DNA of 64,000 nt from Chrysoporthe austroafricana (lineage: Eukaryota > Ascomycota > Sordariomycetes > Diaporthales > Cryphonectriaceae): positions 1 to 64,000 of the forward strand of contig JYIP02000003.1 in the NCBI GenBank assembly GCA_001051155.2. The letters are read 5' to 3'. The translations under genes were made by a program, and so were the position numbers. Positions 26,717-36,794 of this stretch are shown here, piece by piece. The notes under the pieces were generated by a model. The model saw only the letters and a program-made list of their open reading frames with translations. It made no database searches and was not told the DNA's origin. The stretch's first letter is position 1; each line of letters starts with the position of its first letter.

Positions 26717-27538
26717 ATGTACGAGGACGACAGCTGCGACATGTCGACCATTCTTAACAACTCTCCGGGCAACAAGCCAACCATCCTTGACAGCTCTCCG
26801 GTCGACAAGCCAACAAGACAGAGACAATCCGCCTCAAAGCCCGCCGACTTGCTCTCATCACCTTCGGTTGTCTACAATCTCCTTGTCGGAACCTTTGGCA
26901 TCGTAGGATGGGTCTTGCAATATATGCGGAAGCCGGTGGCTATAGCATTTGCTGTCTACCTATTCTTTGGTTCGATAGTGCTTGTAGCCAACTATACGGT
27001 GCATTCCTTCTACACTACCATCTCGCCTATCTGCAACATCCCCGGTCTCAACTATGTTGTCAATATACCTTTCTGCCCTCCAGTTCCCGGCACAAACAGC
27101 TCTCGAATGCGTGTTGATTTCAATAGTATCATCGATATTCAAGAGCGTATGGGAGACCTTTTTGAGGAGGCTGTTAAGCACTATGGCCTCGACTATGATA
27201 TCATGAAGGGCGAGATGGCAATTGATAGCCTTGAGCAAATGGTTGCCTGGCCTCAGCTGCTATGCAAAAACGAGCTGCTTCCTAAGTTCAAGGCCTACTT
27301 GAACGAGACGGATATCATTGTTGACAAGCTGCAGTAGTTTAACGTCAACGCTGGCTATTCTATCAACCTAGTGATTGCCGCTAACACCTTCACATTGCAA
27401 GACTTGAAAAACATAGTCGACCGCACCCGGAAGAAGCTTGAGTCCGCGAGGACGCGGATCGAAAATGAACGGGAGGACCGTCTCGCAGCGGCGAGGGCCA
27501 GGTGGAATGGCGAAGAGGCGCTCATTGAGGCTTCTTGA
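26717..27538 (+). pseudogene. Membrane protein gene with in-frame amber stop
   Basis: The ATG at 26717 opens 206 codons ending at TAG 27335-27337. The same frame then continues for another 66 codons to TGA at 27536-27538, with comparable codon use and a charged helix (RKKLESARTRIENERE). The N-terminus is Ser/Pro-rich and is followed by a membrane segment at about residues 69-93 (IAFAVYLFFGSIVLVANY), then an extracellular-looking part with Cys residues. The pattern resembles a broad fungal family of one- or two-pass membrane proteins of unknown function. The codon preceding the break is CAG, and TAG itself could derive from CAG by one C-to-T change in a CpA context. It could be a truncated but expressed gene, or the stop could be read through; pseudogene is the simplest reading. 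Confidence 0.6.
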
Positions 27539-27539
27539 T

Positions 27540-28289
27540 CTTTCAGTCCCTCTTCTTGGGTGTGCCCTGGGAGTGAACTTTCACGTCCCACTCCTCTGAT
27601 GATGAGACTTTCTCCCGTCTCCCCCCCCCCAAAAAAAAACATCTTTTCTTTCTTGAGCCGTCATCACTTGTACGATGTTCAAACATATATGCGACATCAT
27701 AGACTGTTACACGCATCGACTCTGCTTCAATTCAACGATAATTACTAAGGGGTTCTAAGGAGTGCTTAAGGAGCCAGGTTCTTCTTTGGACTCCGGGATT
27801 CCTCTCCGCGTTCTTATAGACAACGGCCCCTCTGAATTGCTGCCTCAAGCTTCTATTGCACAGCCCCTTTTTGTATGCGGTTAGCTTCCTGAGGGCCGGT
27901 ATAGCTAACAATTAATACTATCTAACTAATAATGTACGCTAACGCAGGAGGCCTACCATACGTTTCGGAATCGTACGTTCCGTACCTTATTGTAAACAAG
28001 CTGTGGTGTCCTTCCCCCCTGCACCAACAACAGTAAAAAGTCACCCTGGTTTTTTTTTTTACATAGTCTCCATGGGTTGGTCCTCTGGGACTCGGTCGGC
28101 CTACCGACCGGTCCGTCCTTCGCCCCAGCCGGCCCGGCGAATACATGCTAATCTGATTGGCTTAGCGTCATGCAAGGACACCAGGACACCGCACACCACA
28201 GCTGTAATATTAAGGGCATTCGAAGTTCTCAAGGCGAGTCTAGCGTCTATGGTGAATCTGTAGTAGTGCATGCAACGAAACATACCATT
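27540..28289. other. Intergenic, nothing recognised
   Basis: Contains homopolymer runs (near 27628 and 28053) and several short random frames on both strands. No conserved protein was seen. The right end is the likely promoter of the acetyltransferase-like gene. Confidence 0.5.
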
Positions 28290-29718
28290 ATGGCCAAGAC
28301 CATTGATGTTGTCAACCACGAGCTCCGGCCGCTGGGTCAGTTTCGTCATGTCTCCCCCCATAGCCCACCCCGATTGATGTTGTCTAGGACTTCTCGAAAA
28401 ATACTCATCCACACGGAGCCATTTGGGTATTTACCTCAATGTTTGCATCACAGCGACTTTCAAGCATCAAAACACCGAGGATCCAAGGCTGGCGATCTAC
28501 AAAGCCCTTGACACCTTGGTGCTGCGGCACCCGGTTCTGTCAGCAGTGCCAGTGGATATTGAAAGCGAACACCCTCGATTCGTCCGGCTTCCTGCCATTG
28601 ATCTTACCAAGACTGTGAAGATCAGTAGCTTTGGCAAGGCAGAGGAATTCGACCTAGACTCATTGCTCGAGGAGCAACACAATCGACCATTCCTGCATGG
28701 AACGAACGAGCTGATTCCCTTCTGGAGAATTGTCGTGTTCGAGGCTGCGTCGGAGTTTACACTGATCTTCTGTTTCCATCACTCTATCGCAGATACGAAG
28801 AGCGCACTGGTGTTTCTCGAAGATCTTGAAACAGCGCTTTCCGACCCGACGCGGGTTGTTTCCGGTCCAGACTCGGCCACTGCAGAATTCGTTGTCCGCA
28901 GGTTGTCTAGAGAGCCCCTACCGCCGACGATCGAATCCTGTATCGAGCTGCCAGTTTCGGCTACCTTTCGTACGCAGCAGGAACAGAATGTTGAGCCGGG
29001 TGTTGAGACCTGGTCTGGCCAGCCACAGTCTCTACCAGTGAGAACCCACTTTTCTTCTTTCTATCTGCCACAAGCCACCTCAGATGCGCTCTTGCGGATT
29101 TCCAAAGTGCACGGCGCCTCTGTCACCGCGTCAATCATGTCGATCCTCGCCATGGCCTTTTACGATAATCTCCCAGAAGAATACACGTCGCTTCAAGGTG
29201 ACTGCGCTATCTCAATGAGACGCTTCTTGACGCCGCAAGTCACCGAGCGAGACATAGGCTGCTGGGTCGGTTCGTTCAGCGAGACCTACCAGCGTGCAGA
29301 TTCCTCTCCGACAATGTTTTGGGCCAATGCGCGGCGCACCAAAGATACAATCGATAGAGTCATGAAGGATAAGGGCAAAGATATGGGTGTTGGCTACCTG
29401 AAACATGTACCAAACATGTCTGCGTGGTTCCTCAAGAAGATGGGAAGGAAGAGGGCGCCTGCATGGGAGCTCAGCAATGTCGGAACTCTGAGGAAACGGG
29501 ATCACAGCCGCTCTAGAGACTACGAGATCGAGAGCTTGTTGTTTAGCCAGAGCGCCAGTGCGTGCGCTGGCGCCATCAAGGTCAGTGTTGCGTCAGGAAG
29601 GGATGGTAGGCTCAGCTTCGGCTTCACGTGGCAGGATGGCATTGTCGAGAATACCCTCGCGAAAGACGTTATGTGGAGCTTCAAGACGTTGGTTCTTAGC
29701 ATTGTAAATGGAGATTAA
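28290..29718 (+). CDS. Alcohol acetyltransferase-like (AATase / condensation fold)
   Basis: Two exons, 28290-28335 and 28388-29718, joined across a 52-bp intron (gtcagt..tctag), give 458 residues. Splicing restores the N-terminal block LRPLG then LLEKYSS, typical of fungal alcohol acetyltransferase-like proteins; without it the frame opens only at a non-ATG codon. The catalytic HHxxxD motif is HHSIAD at about residues 146-151. The family transfers acyl groups from CoA to alcohols, or acts on peptides and polyketides in secondary metabolism; the substrate cannot be told here. It is tail-to-tail with the aminotransferase remnant, 174 bp away. It appears intact. Confidence 0.85.
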
Positions 29719-29892
29719 CTACCCACTAAGAGAATATTTCTTCACTTAACAAGTACCGATGCATCGGGTTTGGGACCCGTTATGATGCTTTTCCCCGTTT
29801 GTCCAATTCAAAACATTTTGAGTCATGGGCCTCTGACTATCCGTGATAAGAATAGAAAGGTCAAGTTTTTATTCTGTTTGCTATATCCCACT

Positions 29893-31100
29893 CTAAGCCG
29901 TAGAGTAGAGGCCCTTGAGCACTTTCTCTAGCGTGGCTAGCAGTCCAGGAATCAGATCCCGGGTGAAGATCAGCATTGGCCGGAGACGAACTGTCTCCTT
30001 GCCACAAGTGCCGACATTGATGCCTAGCTTCTTCATTTCCCGCACAAGAGCTGCCGTATCTACCGTGTCAAATGCGAGGTATGTACCACTGCCCTTCCCG
30101 CGCAGACTGGCAATGTGTCGCGGGTATTTAGCGGCCAGTTCCTCGAGTCCGGCATAAAGTGCTTCACAGACCTTTGCGCACTGCTCAACTAGCCCGCTCG
30201 CCAGAATCTCGTCGATCATGGTATTGGAGATGACTACGCATGTCGGGTCGCCCATCCAGGTATTGAACTGGCGATAGGCCTTGTCGGGCCGGAGCTGCTC
30301 GTCACCGAAGAAGTGCCCCGTAGTCTGGGCCTTCTTCGAGAATGTAATCATATCTGCGGGCTCCTGGAGATTCCAGTGCTCATGAGCCCAGAACTTGCCC
30401 GTCGCACCGAATCCTGTCACTCGTCAGACTTTTGGCTGCCGTATACTTTCTTGGTGATGCAAACCTATCTGTACTTCATCTATAATGAGAGCCACGTTTC
30501 TCTCTTTCGTAAGGCGTCATAGATCCTGGAAGAATGTAGGAGATGCGTAGTTATCGCCACCCTTACTCTGAATGGACTCGACAATAACGGCCGCTACCGG
30601 GCAGTGCCTATTTGGTCGTAAGCCATTGGATCATTGAGTCCGGGCCACTTTATGCGTACCAGGTGTCAATCAGGTTCTTAACTTCTTACAAGCACTTCGC
30701 TTCCTCCCCCCCGTTCTCGTTCTTGTGCAGGTCGAGGGGATACTTGAGGGCTGGGAACGAAGCCTGCGGCCATTTGAAGGCCGGGATGTCAAGCTTGTGC
30801 ACGGCCTTAGACCTCGTTATTGATAGACTTCCGAAGCCTCGGCTATGGAAAGAGTTGCGAAAGCTCAGAATAGCAAGCTCGAGAGATCCTGGGGCGACAT
30901 TGTTCAGGCACGACTCTACCTCCTCGGTCTTCCACTCGACGCCCTCTCCTCGCTTCTGGCGTTGATAGCGCATGAACACGGCCTTGTACGCAAGGGTGTC
31001 AATATAGTATCTCGTTACCGTTTTCAGCACTTATAACAAAGACCGAACATCTCGAAGCTCCAACAGGCTTGTAAAAGATTTTAGACTAGGCTGCAACGGC
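29893..31100 (-). pseudogene. 4-aminobutyrate aminotransferase pseudogene
   Basis: Class III PLP aminotransferase of the fungal GABA transaminase type. The C-terminal 175 codons (30413-29893) are open, with GATGKFWAHEHW at the start. Upstream exons are readable: 31030-30660 with NNVAPGSLELAILSFRNSFH and LDIPAFKWPQ, then 30607-30465 with AAVIVESIQSKGGDNY and ALIIDEVQ. Two introns keep good borders (30659-30608 and 30464-30414). Two nonsense codons break it: TAA at 30688-30686, where homologs have a charged residue, and TGA at 30519-30517. The PLP-binding lysine region lies in the C-terminal part and looks retained (FSKKAQ). Sequence upstream of about 31030 is too decayed to reconstruct a start. 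It would have degraded GABA in the mitochondrion. Confidence 0.85.
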
Positions 31101-31667
31101 CTATCAAGGCCCACCAAGCCCTTAATGCAAGTTATAGTCTGGCCGCCAACTTAAACTCTAGAATCACTGCAGTCAGTATGCTAGAAAGGAGTATATTGGA
31201 TGCAAGGAGCTGGACTTTGTTTAAGATAAAGCATTCCCATGAGAGGCGCGGAGAAAGTAGCGTGGAAACCCGCTTAGATAATATGATTAGATCCGTAGGG
31301 CAAAGTGCAGGGTGGGTTACTCTATCATCCTCTAAACCTTATAATGTAGTCATTATGGATAGTATGTGTAATGAGCAGCGCAATAGCACAAGTACCTAGT
31401 ACGCGATAGGTTTTTGCTAAGCAAGGGCAGTATTAAGTATAATCTACCGTATACGGAAATATAGCAATGGAGGTAATTAGAAACGATGCAATATGTACTA
31501 TCCGTATTGAATATTAATTAAACTGATTATCGAGGTGAATAGTTACAGTGGTCGTCGCTGTCTCTCATGTTCGAATCGCTGGAGCCAAGTTCAGGAAAGT
31601 CCTACTGTTATTGCGATCGTACACTGCGGTGATATACCCCCCAAACTAGTGCATTATAACAATCACC
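31101..31667. other. Intergenic, includes decayed N-terminus of the aminotransferase
   Basis: The minus strand near 31100 still hints at the LI.RPL block of GABA transaminases. Farther right, no conserved frame is seen. Confidence 0.4.
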
Positions 31668-32408
31668 CTACCACGGGATAGTCTCAAGCCTATTAGACAT
31701 TGTCGCAGTCTCTCCATCTAGTCCCAACGTAGCCAGGCGGCAGATATTGATTGCCCCGTTCGCAGGGCTGTCAGAGCCTCCGTAGTCAGTGAATCGTGTT
31801 GAACAGTGCCCCGGGCAGCCCAAGTTGATCTTCCAACTCGGGTCCTGCGAGTACTGTATTGCTAGGTTCGTGGCCAACATGTTCAAGGCGGTCTTGCTTG
31901 CCGCATAGACTCTGTAAGGGAGGACAAATGCGTTCGAGGGTTTGAACTTCCACGCGATGCTGCCGAGTTCTGAGGTGACGAAGACGATACGCTTTATTTT
32001 CTCCGACTTTTCTAGCAGTGGTATAAGCGAGTCCGTAAGCACTGAAGTGCCGAAGACATTCGTGTTGAACACTTCCTCCCACTCGCGTCGAGGCCAAGGG
32101 CCACGAGGGGTGGTCCCCCCAATGCCCGCATTGTTGATCAGCACATCGAGGTAGCCGTACTTTTCATTGATATAATTGACAGCAGCCGTGATTGATTCGT
32201 CCGAGGTAAGGTCGAGCATCAGTGGCTCAACAGAAGCGCCTTGCTGTTCGACAAGTTGTTTGGCAGCCTCTTCAATGGCTGCTTTTCTCCGCCCAGCCGT
32301 TAGAATATGATAGTCCTTGTGCTCGACTGCCAGCTTCTTGACGACTTCGAAGCCGATGCCTTGGTTGGCACCGGTGACTAGAACGAGAGTGGGCTTGGAA
32401 GATGCCAT
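31668..32408 (-). CDS. Short-chain dehydrogenase/reductase
   Basis: Single-exon, 246-residue SDR. The ATG at 32408 was chosen because the Rossmann motif TGANQGIG follows at residues 12-19; the frame extends upstream without homology. NNAG is at 92-95, the catalytic Ser is in TSELGS (about 146), and YAASK (Tyr168, Lys172) completes the active site. The C-terminal block ETATMSNRLETIPW resembles the ends of carbonyl-reductase-like SDRs. It probably reduces a carbonyl with NADPH in the cytosol; the substrate is unknown. It is divergent from the SnoaL-like gene, with 605 bp between starts. It appears intact. Confidence 0.88.
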   Translation of the reverse strand: MASSKPTLVLVTGANQGIGFEVVKKLAVEHKDYHILTAGRRKAAIEEAAKQLVEQQGASVEPLMLDLTSDESITAAVNYINEKYGYLDVLINNAGIGGTTPRGPWPRREWEEVFNTNVFGTSVLTDSLIPLLEKSEKIKRIVFVTSELGSIAWKFKPSNAFVLPYRVYAASKTALNMLATNLAIQYSQDPSWKINLGCPGHCSTRFTDYGGSDSPANGAINICRLATLGLDGETATMSNRLETIPW

Positions 32409-33013
32409 GATATACGTATTCCGATTTTTTTTTAAATGCTTGATACCTTTCACACCTTTAGGTTCATCGTGCATTTTATCTACCTGCACATGTCTTTTAT
32501 AAATCACATCACTAACTCGGCTTCACAGCACACGGCGGAGATAACCAGTCATGTTAGATGCCGAGCTTTAGGGGCTCGCCCAGCAGCTCTAATCCCCGAA
32601 ACCGAAGAAGGAAAAATGAGGAGGAATCGTCGCATCCTGTCTACGGAAGCGCCAATGTCGGGAATTTACATGAGCCGTTCGGGTTGTCGAGTTCATCCGT
32701 CAGTCCTACCTGTGCGTGGGTCAACCCAGTCCCGGTTTTGTTTCATAAAGGGGTGAAGGCAAATGGGCCCACCCCAGCTGATGTCCCCACACATTAGACT
32801 TTTGTGTTTGAATCGCTGCCCTACTAAGAGCATTGCTTCTCTCGACAACTAGCGGCGTGCTGGTAAACGCGAGGCCGAAACTGGCCGACCGCCCCATGAC
32901 TAGCTCTCAGCCTCTCTTATCTATCTTCACAGTTCCAACTGCCGGTAACATACCTCACCAGTTTACTTTTCTGGAAGACTGACAGACCCAACCATTGAAT
33001 TACATCCGGCACA
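32409..33013. promoter_or_regulatory. Divergent intergenic region, SDR / SnoaL-like
   Basis: 605 bp between two outward-facing start codons, long enough to hold both promoters. No binding site was identified with confidence. Confidence 0.45.
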
Positions 33014-33652
33014 ATGGATCCCGCCCTCACCACACACTTGGAGGCTAGCTATCTCCTGCTCCGCGAGCGTTACTACCGGGACACGCTACAATGGTCGCGG
33101 CTGCGCGATGCATGGCATCCAGACGCTAAGCAGACATCGATCAAAATCAGCTGGTTTAGCGGTGATGTCGACACCTTTGTAACGCGGTCCATGGACATGG
33201 TGTCGCGGGGTACGCAGTCAAGCCACGCACTGACGCCTATCGAGACCCACTTTCGGCGACCCGGCAAGGGTATTGACCCCGGGCCAGTTGGCAACAAGGC
33301 GGTGCTGGAGGCCGTGGGGAGCGTTTTATTTCGCGTCAAGGTGCAAGGGGGCGAGTACGACGTCGTGTCATGGGCTCGATTCTACCTGGGGCTGAGAAAA
33401 GTGCCGGAGCTGGGCTGGAGATTTGTGTCATTCGAGTCGATCTATGATCGGGACTCAATCATACCGACTTGCCCAGGGCAGGAGCCGTTGGTCGTGAATG
33501 TGGAAGGGAAGAGAGAGAGCTACAAGTACCTCACTTGGGTTTTGGATTTGCATGGATTTTCGACTCCCGATACTTTGCCTGGAACGGATAATCCAGCGAG
33601 TGTGAGAGATGTTATGGAGAGGCAGTGGAGCTGGCTAGAAGCAGATGATTGA
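33014..33652 (+). CDS. SnoaL-like (NTF2 fold) protein
   Basis: Single exon, 212 residues. The N-terminal helices lead to RLRDAWHPDAKQTSIKISWF, the typical start of fungal SnoaL_4-type domains, and the body alternates strands and helices to about residue 175. Such proteins are small cyclases, isomerases or dehydratases of secondary metabolism, or have no known activity. It is divergent with the SDR, which fits co-regulation. The 5' side has clean non-repetitive sequence. It appears intact, with no signal peptide. Confidence 0.82.
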   Translation: MDPALTTHLEASYLLLRERYYRDTLQWSRLRDAWHPDAKQTSIKISWFSGDVDTFVTRSMDMVSRGTQSSHALTPIETHFRRPGKGIDPGPVGNKAVLEAVGSVLFRVKVQGGEYDVVSWARFYLGLRKVPELGWRFVSFESIYDRDSIIPTCPGQEPLVVNVEGKRESYKYLTWVLDLHGFSTPDTLPGTDNPASVRDVMERQWSWLEADD

Positions 33653-34214
33653 AATTCTATGATTATTGCTTACCTGGACTGTATTCGTATAGAGCGTTAA
33701 ATGGAAAGAGATTTCTAGAGTAATAAAGCCAAAAACAAGCAAAGCCTCTCAGCTTTACGGGGGGTTGCACAAGTCCTCCTCTTGCTAAAAGGCACTTTCC
33801 TACACATAGCTGGCCCTACTATAGGTTTCGCTAAAGCGCTTGACTAAACTCTTGCATTTTACGCAGAGAATAGACAATAGTAAGAATTGTAGCGAGGAAT
33901 CCTGCAAGTGCAAATCTCTGAGCCAGCATATCTACACCCCTCTTGTGCGAGTGCTATTCAACAAGGCAGCTTTTGCTACGACTCCTAGCCTAAGAGTCAG
34001 CACTCCTTGAGCTAAGGCCTTGGTGATGGCGAGAGATAAGCAGACGTTTTTGTCCCAGGCGAAGAAAGGGCAGGAAGAGCGGAAGGCGCAAAGCGTTCAC
34101 GTGGACTCTTTGCGCTTAAATCCGAACGGATATGTTTATACGTCAAGTTGTCCAAGTAAAGCAGAGTCAGAGATCGGGCTTAGAAGAAGACTAGGACACG
34201 CTCAGCTGGCCCGA
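33653..34214. other. Intergenic, no gene seen
   Basis: Short random frames only. It lies between the 3' ends of two convergent genes. Confidence 0.5.
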
Positions 34215-35193
34215 TCAGACGAAACTAGCAACCCAAACATCCATGGCCCTAACTCCCTTCCGACCCCCCTGCACACCGTCCAAGCTCGCCTCACACGCAT
34301 CTCGTGACGCAAGAACTACCGCCCGTTCCCTCTCATCACTCACTTGCTCCTCTACTTCCCTTTCGAAAGATGAAGAAAGACAAGCAGAGACTTCCCATTG
34401 TCCGTCCAACAACCCCTCCCCACCTTGCACGCGGGTCTCACTCTCCAGCTGCCACCCGGCAGCCAGGGCCAGCTCGGTAAGCCGCTTTGGCCCCAGCACC
34501 GTGCGGACGTTCGAGGCGCTCTTGGGTTTACGGCACTCCAGCGCTGCCTGGGTGAGCGCAGCTAATACATGAGGCTGGGCAGAGGGGTGCGTCGCTACTA
34601 ACGACCATTCAGCAAGGAGGAGACGCTTGCTGTGCTGCTTGAGAGTACGGAAGGTGGAAAGTATGAGCGAGGGTGAGGCAAAGTACCATAGGCAGTGGGC
34701 GAGCACTGTTGCGTCGAAGGCCTTACTTTCGCTGGCGGGCAGCGAGGAGGTGGAAGAAGGGGAAGAGAGGGAGGAGAGGTAGTCCAGGGGCGGTTGTTGG
34801 ACCCAAGTAATCCGCCTACCCAGCGGGCCTTGCGAGATGTGACCCTGTGCTTGGCCGAGAGTATATGGGGCACCTGGGGGAACAATCAGTCGGCTGCTTT
34901 CCGCTCGCACCGCCAGGACAGGCAGCAGGGTAAGAAAAGCGAAAAGACTCACCATAATCCAATTCCGCCGGATCGACCGCCACCACCTTCCCCTGCTCGC
35001 CCACAGCACAGGCAAGGACAGTCGTGCAGTCCCCCTGCCCGCATCCTAGTTCCAGCACCTTGGAGCCAGTGGGAAGGTTCCAGTGCTGCAGGAGCACCAG
35101 TCGGTGAAGGGTTTGGGAGTGCTGGATGTTGAAATGGGTAGGATCGTGTAGGGAGACACGGGCGAGAGAGGCGGCATCGAGTTGAATGGACAT
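34215..35193 (-). CDS. Class I SAM-dependent methyltransferase
   Basis: Two exons, 35193-34953 and 34873-34215, with a 79-bp intron (gtgagt..ccccag), give 299 residues. Motif I is VLELGCGQGD at about residues 46-55, followed by VAVDPAELDYG, where the intron falls, and GAPYTLGQAQGHI after it. The middle third contains the post-motif region (FDATVLAHCLWYF) and a regulatory-looking C-terminal half. It resembles fungal small-molecule methyltransferases; the acceptor is unknown. Exon joining keeps the frame and is supported by the conserved sequence across the junction. A 145-codon frame on the opposite strand is a shadow. Confidence 0.85.
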
Positions 35194-35678
35194 GTTTTGC
35201 TCGATGGGTGTCGGGCATAAGACAGTTGAGTGGGTTTTGCGTAGCTAGGTGATGGAACTTGGAACTATAGCCTTTATTGTAGCTACTGAAAAGCTGCGGA
35301 TGGGGACATCTTATAGTGTTAGAGGGTCGCCTAGGAGCACCCCCACCGCAAAATTAGTATGGGGGCAAGCTACTGCCCGACTACCCCGCCTTTTAGATTG
35401 ACCCCAAGGGGTCGGCCCTGAATTGCCCTCTTTCGACAGAATTCTTAGAATCAGACATCTCCTTACCTAAAAGATTGGCCCTGCCCACCAGTGTTCAACA
35501 TATAGGCCCAATTCCATGTGCGGGAGAACCCTCAGCAACATAGGCTGCCGGGTTAGGTGAGTGTACTGGGGCTACAGGTGACTATTGATTCGAAGAGTCA
35601 CCAGACATAGCTGGAGACAGGGTCCATTCTACGTAAATAATAACGCTGATTGAAAGCAATATAGCCATCCTTCCCCGC
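35194..35678. other. Intergenic, no gene seen
   Basis: 485 bp between the start of the methyltransferase gene and the 3' end of the membrane protein gene. It likely holds the methyltransferase promoter. Confidence 0.5.
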
Positions 35679-36636
35679 TCATTCCCTCCTCCTCACCAAC
35701 TCAAACCCAAAGCGCGGCGCCATATCAATCTGCATAAAGCTCACATGACACGCCACGCGCTGGCACCTCATCTCTACTACTAGGCTCTCCGCCCCGCTGG
35801 GACAGGCGAACTCGACTGTCGTGCTGTTCGGCTTAGCTGTGAGGTCTAGCACGCCGAGCAGCTCTCCGCGCACGGGAAGGCTCGAGTACGACAAGATATC
35901 ATAGTCGAGCTCGTCCATACTGGAAGGGACAGTGGGCGAGGTGGCCGAGGGCGCGATAAGCTGCCAGACTTCGATCTCCGTTATATCCCCCTTGGTTGTG
36001 ACGTCCTTGGCACGCGCAGAGAACTCGGGAGGCGGCCGCCAGGAGAGCGCGCAGGCGTTGACGCCGGTGGAGGGGATGGGGAAGCGCATAATTGTCGAGT
36101 CCTTCTCTGGCGTCAGCAGCTGCATACATAGCGGTAGATACAGAGAATAGGTGGTACGGAATGCGGACCTCGACAGTAACATAGACCTGCACCCCATGGC
36201 CCCACACGGCATTCTGCAACTTCCGGCTCACCCGTGCAATTTTATCCGGCCAGGCATGGTGATAGACCTGGGGAGGGGGGATCATTTTCGCTGCCCTGTC
36301 CAATCCCAGCCTGGCGTCGCCATAGGGGAGGGCCTCGAGTTCAGAGTCGGAAAAGGGGTAGGCTTGGTGCTTTGATAGCGTAGTGGGAAGGAGAGCGACG
36401 TTTACGGCTGATAGCAGCGCTAGGGCGAAGGAGAAGTAGAGGATGAGCTTGGGCAGCTGGGAGGGCTTGGATGGCGCGAGGGCGGGGAGGTTGTCCGAGG
36501 CTTCCAGCAAGGGGGCAGAGTGGTCGTCCTCAGAGGAGGGGCGCTTCTCAAGAGTTGCGCTGGAGCCCTCGCCATCATCGTGTAGCGCAAGGGGCGCATA
36601 CTGGGAAGAGCTGGATTTTGCTTTAGAGGAGAACAT
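35679..36636 (-). CDS. Single-pass membrane protein of unknown function
   Basis: Two exons, 36636-36169 and 36101-35679, joined by a 67-bp intron (gtccgc..agaag, branch ctgac), give 296 residues. The N-terminal 60 residues are Ser/acidic-rich and cytosolic-looking, followed by one hydrophobic segment at about 63-84 (LILYFSFALALLSAVNVALL). The C-terminal two thirds contain QVYHHAWPDKIARVSRKLQ, then (after the splice) DSTIMRFPIP, GDITEIEVWQL and a Cys-containing end. I recall similar uncharacterised fungal proteins but cannot name a domain. The donor gtccgc is non-standard, but the protein reads smoothly across it. The gene abuts the A/T island on its 5' side. Confidence 0.7.
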
Positions 36637-36794
36637 GGCGAGGGGCGGTCAAGGAGCGAGCGAGAGAGGAAAGAGGGTGCGCCGTGGTCGAAGACAAGAT
36701 TAAAGCAGGCGGTGGCGCTCATGCCAGATAATCTCTTAGAAAGTGGGACTGCATAATGCTTAGTACGCCTTGCTGCTTACTCCGCTCGCCAGAG

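Noticed and set aside
34243..35132. Plus-strand frames of 109 and 145 codons within the methyltransferase gene
   Set aside because: GC-rich antisense shadows; the minus strand carries the SAM motif and proper splice sites.
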